This document shows, piece by piece, positions 63,354-64,000 of a stretch of 64,000 bases of DNA (the first letter of the stretch is position 1; the number at the start of each line of letters is the position of its first letter). The DNA lies in the NCBI RefSeq assembly GCF_003060825.1, contig NZ_CP028922.1, forward strand, positions 3,083,001 through 3,147,000, written 5' to 3'. Made by a program: the position numbers and the translations under genes. Below the pieces are notes generated by a model. That model was not told where the DNA came from. It did no database searches and saw nothing but the letters and a program-made list of their open reading frames with translations. This stretch comes from Paenibacillus sp. CAA11. GTDB taxonomy: Bacteria; Bacillota; Bacilli; Paenibacillales; Paenibacillaceae.

Positions 63354-64000
63354 CTCGCATAACGGGATAGATTAAGTAAAATACCAAGTGCCGTAAGCAT
63401 CAGTGTAAGCGAGGATCCGCCGTAACTGATGAGCGGCAGGGTAATGCCTGTCACCGGCATCAGACCGATGACGACTCCAATATTGATGACAACTTGAACG
63501 GCAACCATGCCTACAATCCCAACAGCAAGCAGGCTGCCGAAAGTATCTCCTATAGTCATGGCAACCCTCATGCCCCTCCAGACCAGGATCAGGAAGAGCA
63601 GCAGGACAAGCACACCGCCGATGAACCCTAGCTCCTCCGCCAAGATGGAGAAGATAAAATCAGTTTGGGGCTCAGGCACATAGCTGTACTTCTGGCGGCT
63701 CATGCCTAGTCCCAGCCCTGCAAGGCCGCCAGGTCCGATGGCATACAGCGACTGAATGATCTGATAGCCCGCACCAAGCGGATCAGACCACGGATCAAGG
63801 AAGGCTGTAATACGCTGAAGACGGTAAGGGGCCGCTAGAATCAGGCCTACGAATCCGGCTGCCCCGGCCAAGGCCAGAGCCGCCAAATGCTTGATCCGGG
63901 CTCCGGCTGTAAAGACGATCAGCAAGGAGGCCCCCAGCATGACGGTTCCTGTCCCCAAATCGGGCTGAAGCATGATAATGCCGAAGGCAAGTCCGATTAG
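63350..64000 (-). CDS. spoVE: SpoVE/FtsW SEDS glycosyltransferase, N-terminus cut by window edge
   Basis: The minus-strand frame is open to the window edge, so about 216 C-terminal residues are present. SEDS features: MLQPDLGTGTVMLGASLLIV, then DPLGAGYQIIQSLYAIGPGG, QKYSYVPEPQTDFIFSILAE, and PLISYGGSSLTLML near the end. Gene order upstream of murG is that of spoVE in B. subtilis, so a sporulation cortex SEDS protein is preferred over FtsW. It polymerises glycan from lipid II with a partner PBP. Confidence 0.9.
   Translation of the reverse strand, partial: LIGLAFGIIMLQPDLGTGTVMLGASLLIVFTAGARIKHLAALALAGAAGFVGLILAAPYRLQRITAFLDPWSDPLGAGYQIIQSLYAIGPGGLAGLGLGMSRQKYSYVPEPQTDFIFSILAEELGFIGGVLVLLLFLILVWRGMRVAMTIGDTFGSLLAVGIVGMVAVQVVINIGVVIGLMPVTGITLPLISYGGSSLTLMLTALGILLNLSRYAR

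Overview
The window looks like a chromosomal segment of a spore-forming Bacillota, most likely Paenibacillus or a close relative. The evidence is the spoIIGA-sigE-sigG sporulation block, the dcw cell-wall/division cluster, the ylm genes with divIVA and ileS, and a PyrR-attenuated pyr operon, all in an order largely shared with Bacillus subtilis. Nearly everything is on the minus strand, so the text below follows transcription, right to left, within each block.

Block 1 (1-15.2 kb) is a PBSX-type contractile tail cluster with a lysis cassette and its own switch. Leftward from the control region come an ArpU-type regulator, a tail-terminator-like protein, a small helical protein, sheath, tube, a tail assembly chaperone with a -1 frameshift site, a short tape measure, XkdP, Q, R, S and T-like baseplate proteins, a YmfQ-like protein, a tail fibre with pyocin-knob-like domains, XkdW/XkdX-like proteins, XhlA, a holin and a GH25 endolysin cut by the window edge. 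No terminase, portal, capsid, replication or integrase gene is visible. This is the expected layout of an R-type tailocin rather than a phage. A rightward XRE repressor and an ImmA-type protease face the ArpU gene across a set of phased operators.

Block 2 (15.2-22.7 kb) is a patchwork. A complete group IIC intron has inserted antisense into the end of a small gene. A KimA-type potassium transporter follows, then two small membrane-protein genes flanked by ~94-bp palindromic repeats, a YitT-family protein, an L,D-transpeptidase, and two CAT-anticodon tRNAs.

Block 3 (22.9-33.5 kb) is one leftward operon: a MacB-type ATPase with a long acidic N-terminus, a MacA/YknX-type adaptor lipoprotein, a large FtsX-type permease, a second ATPase with an AbrB-like C-terminal domain, and three tandem paralogous solute-binding lipoproteins. 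No importer-type permease is present, so binding proteins are tied to export-type machinery. This is the best candidate for an undescribed transport or sensing system.

Block 4 (33.6-42.6 kb) is the pyrimidine operon pyrR-pyrB-pyrC-carA-carB-pyrF-pyrE behind a sigma-A promoter and a PyrR-responsive leader. Block 5 (42.8-64 kb) holds rluD-like and lspA, a DksA-like gene in the opposite orientation, ileS with a T-box, divIVA, ylmH-G-sepF-E-D-C, sigG, sigE, spoIIGA, ftsZ, ftsA, divIB, murA, murB, murG and a partial spoVE/ftsW. All assignments were made by reading the sequence, without database searches.
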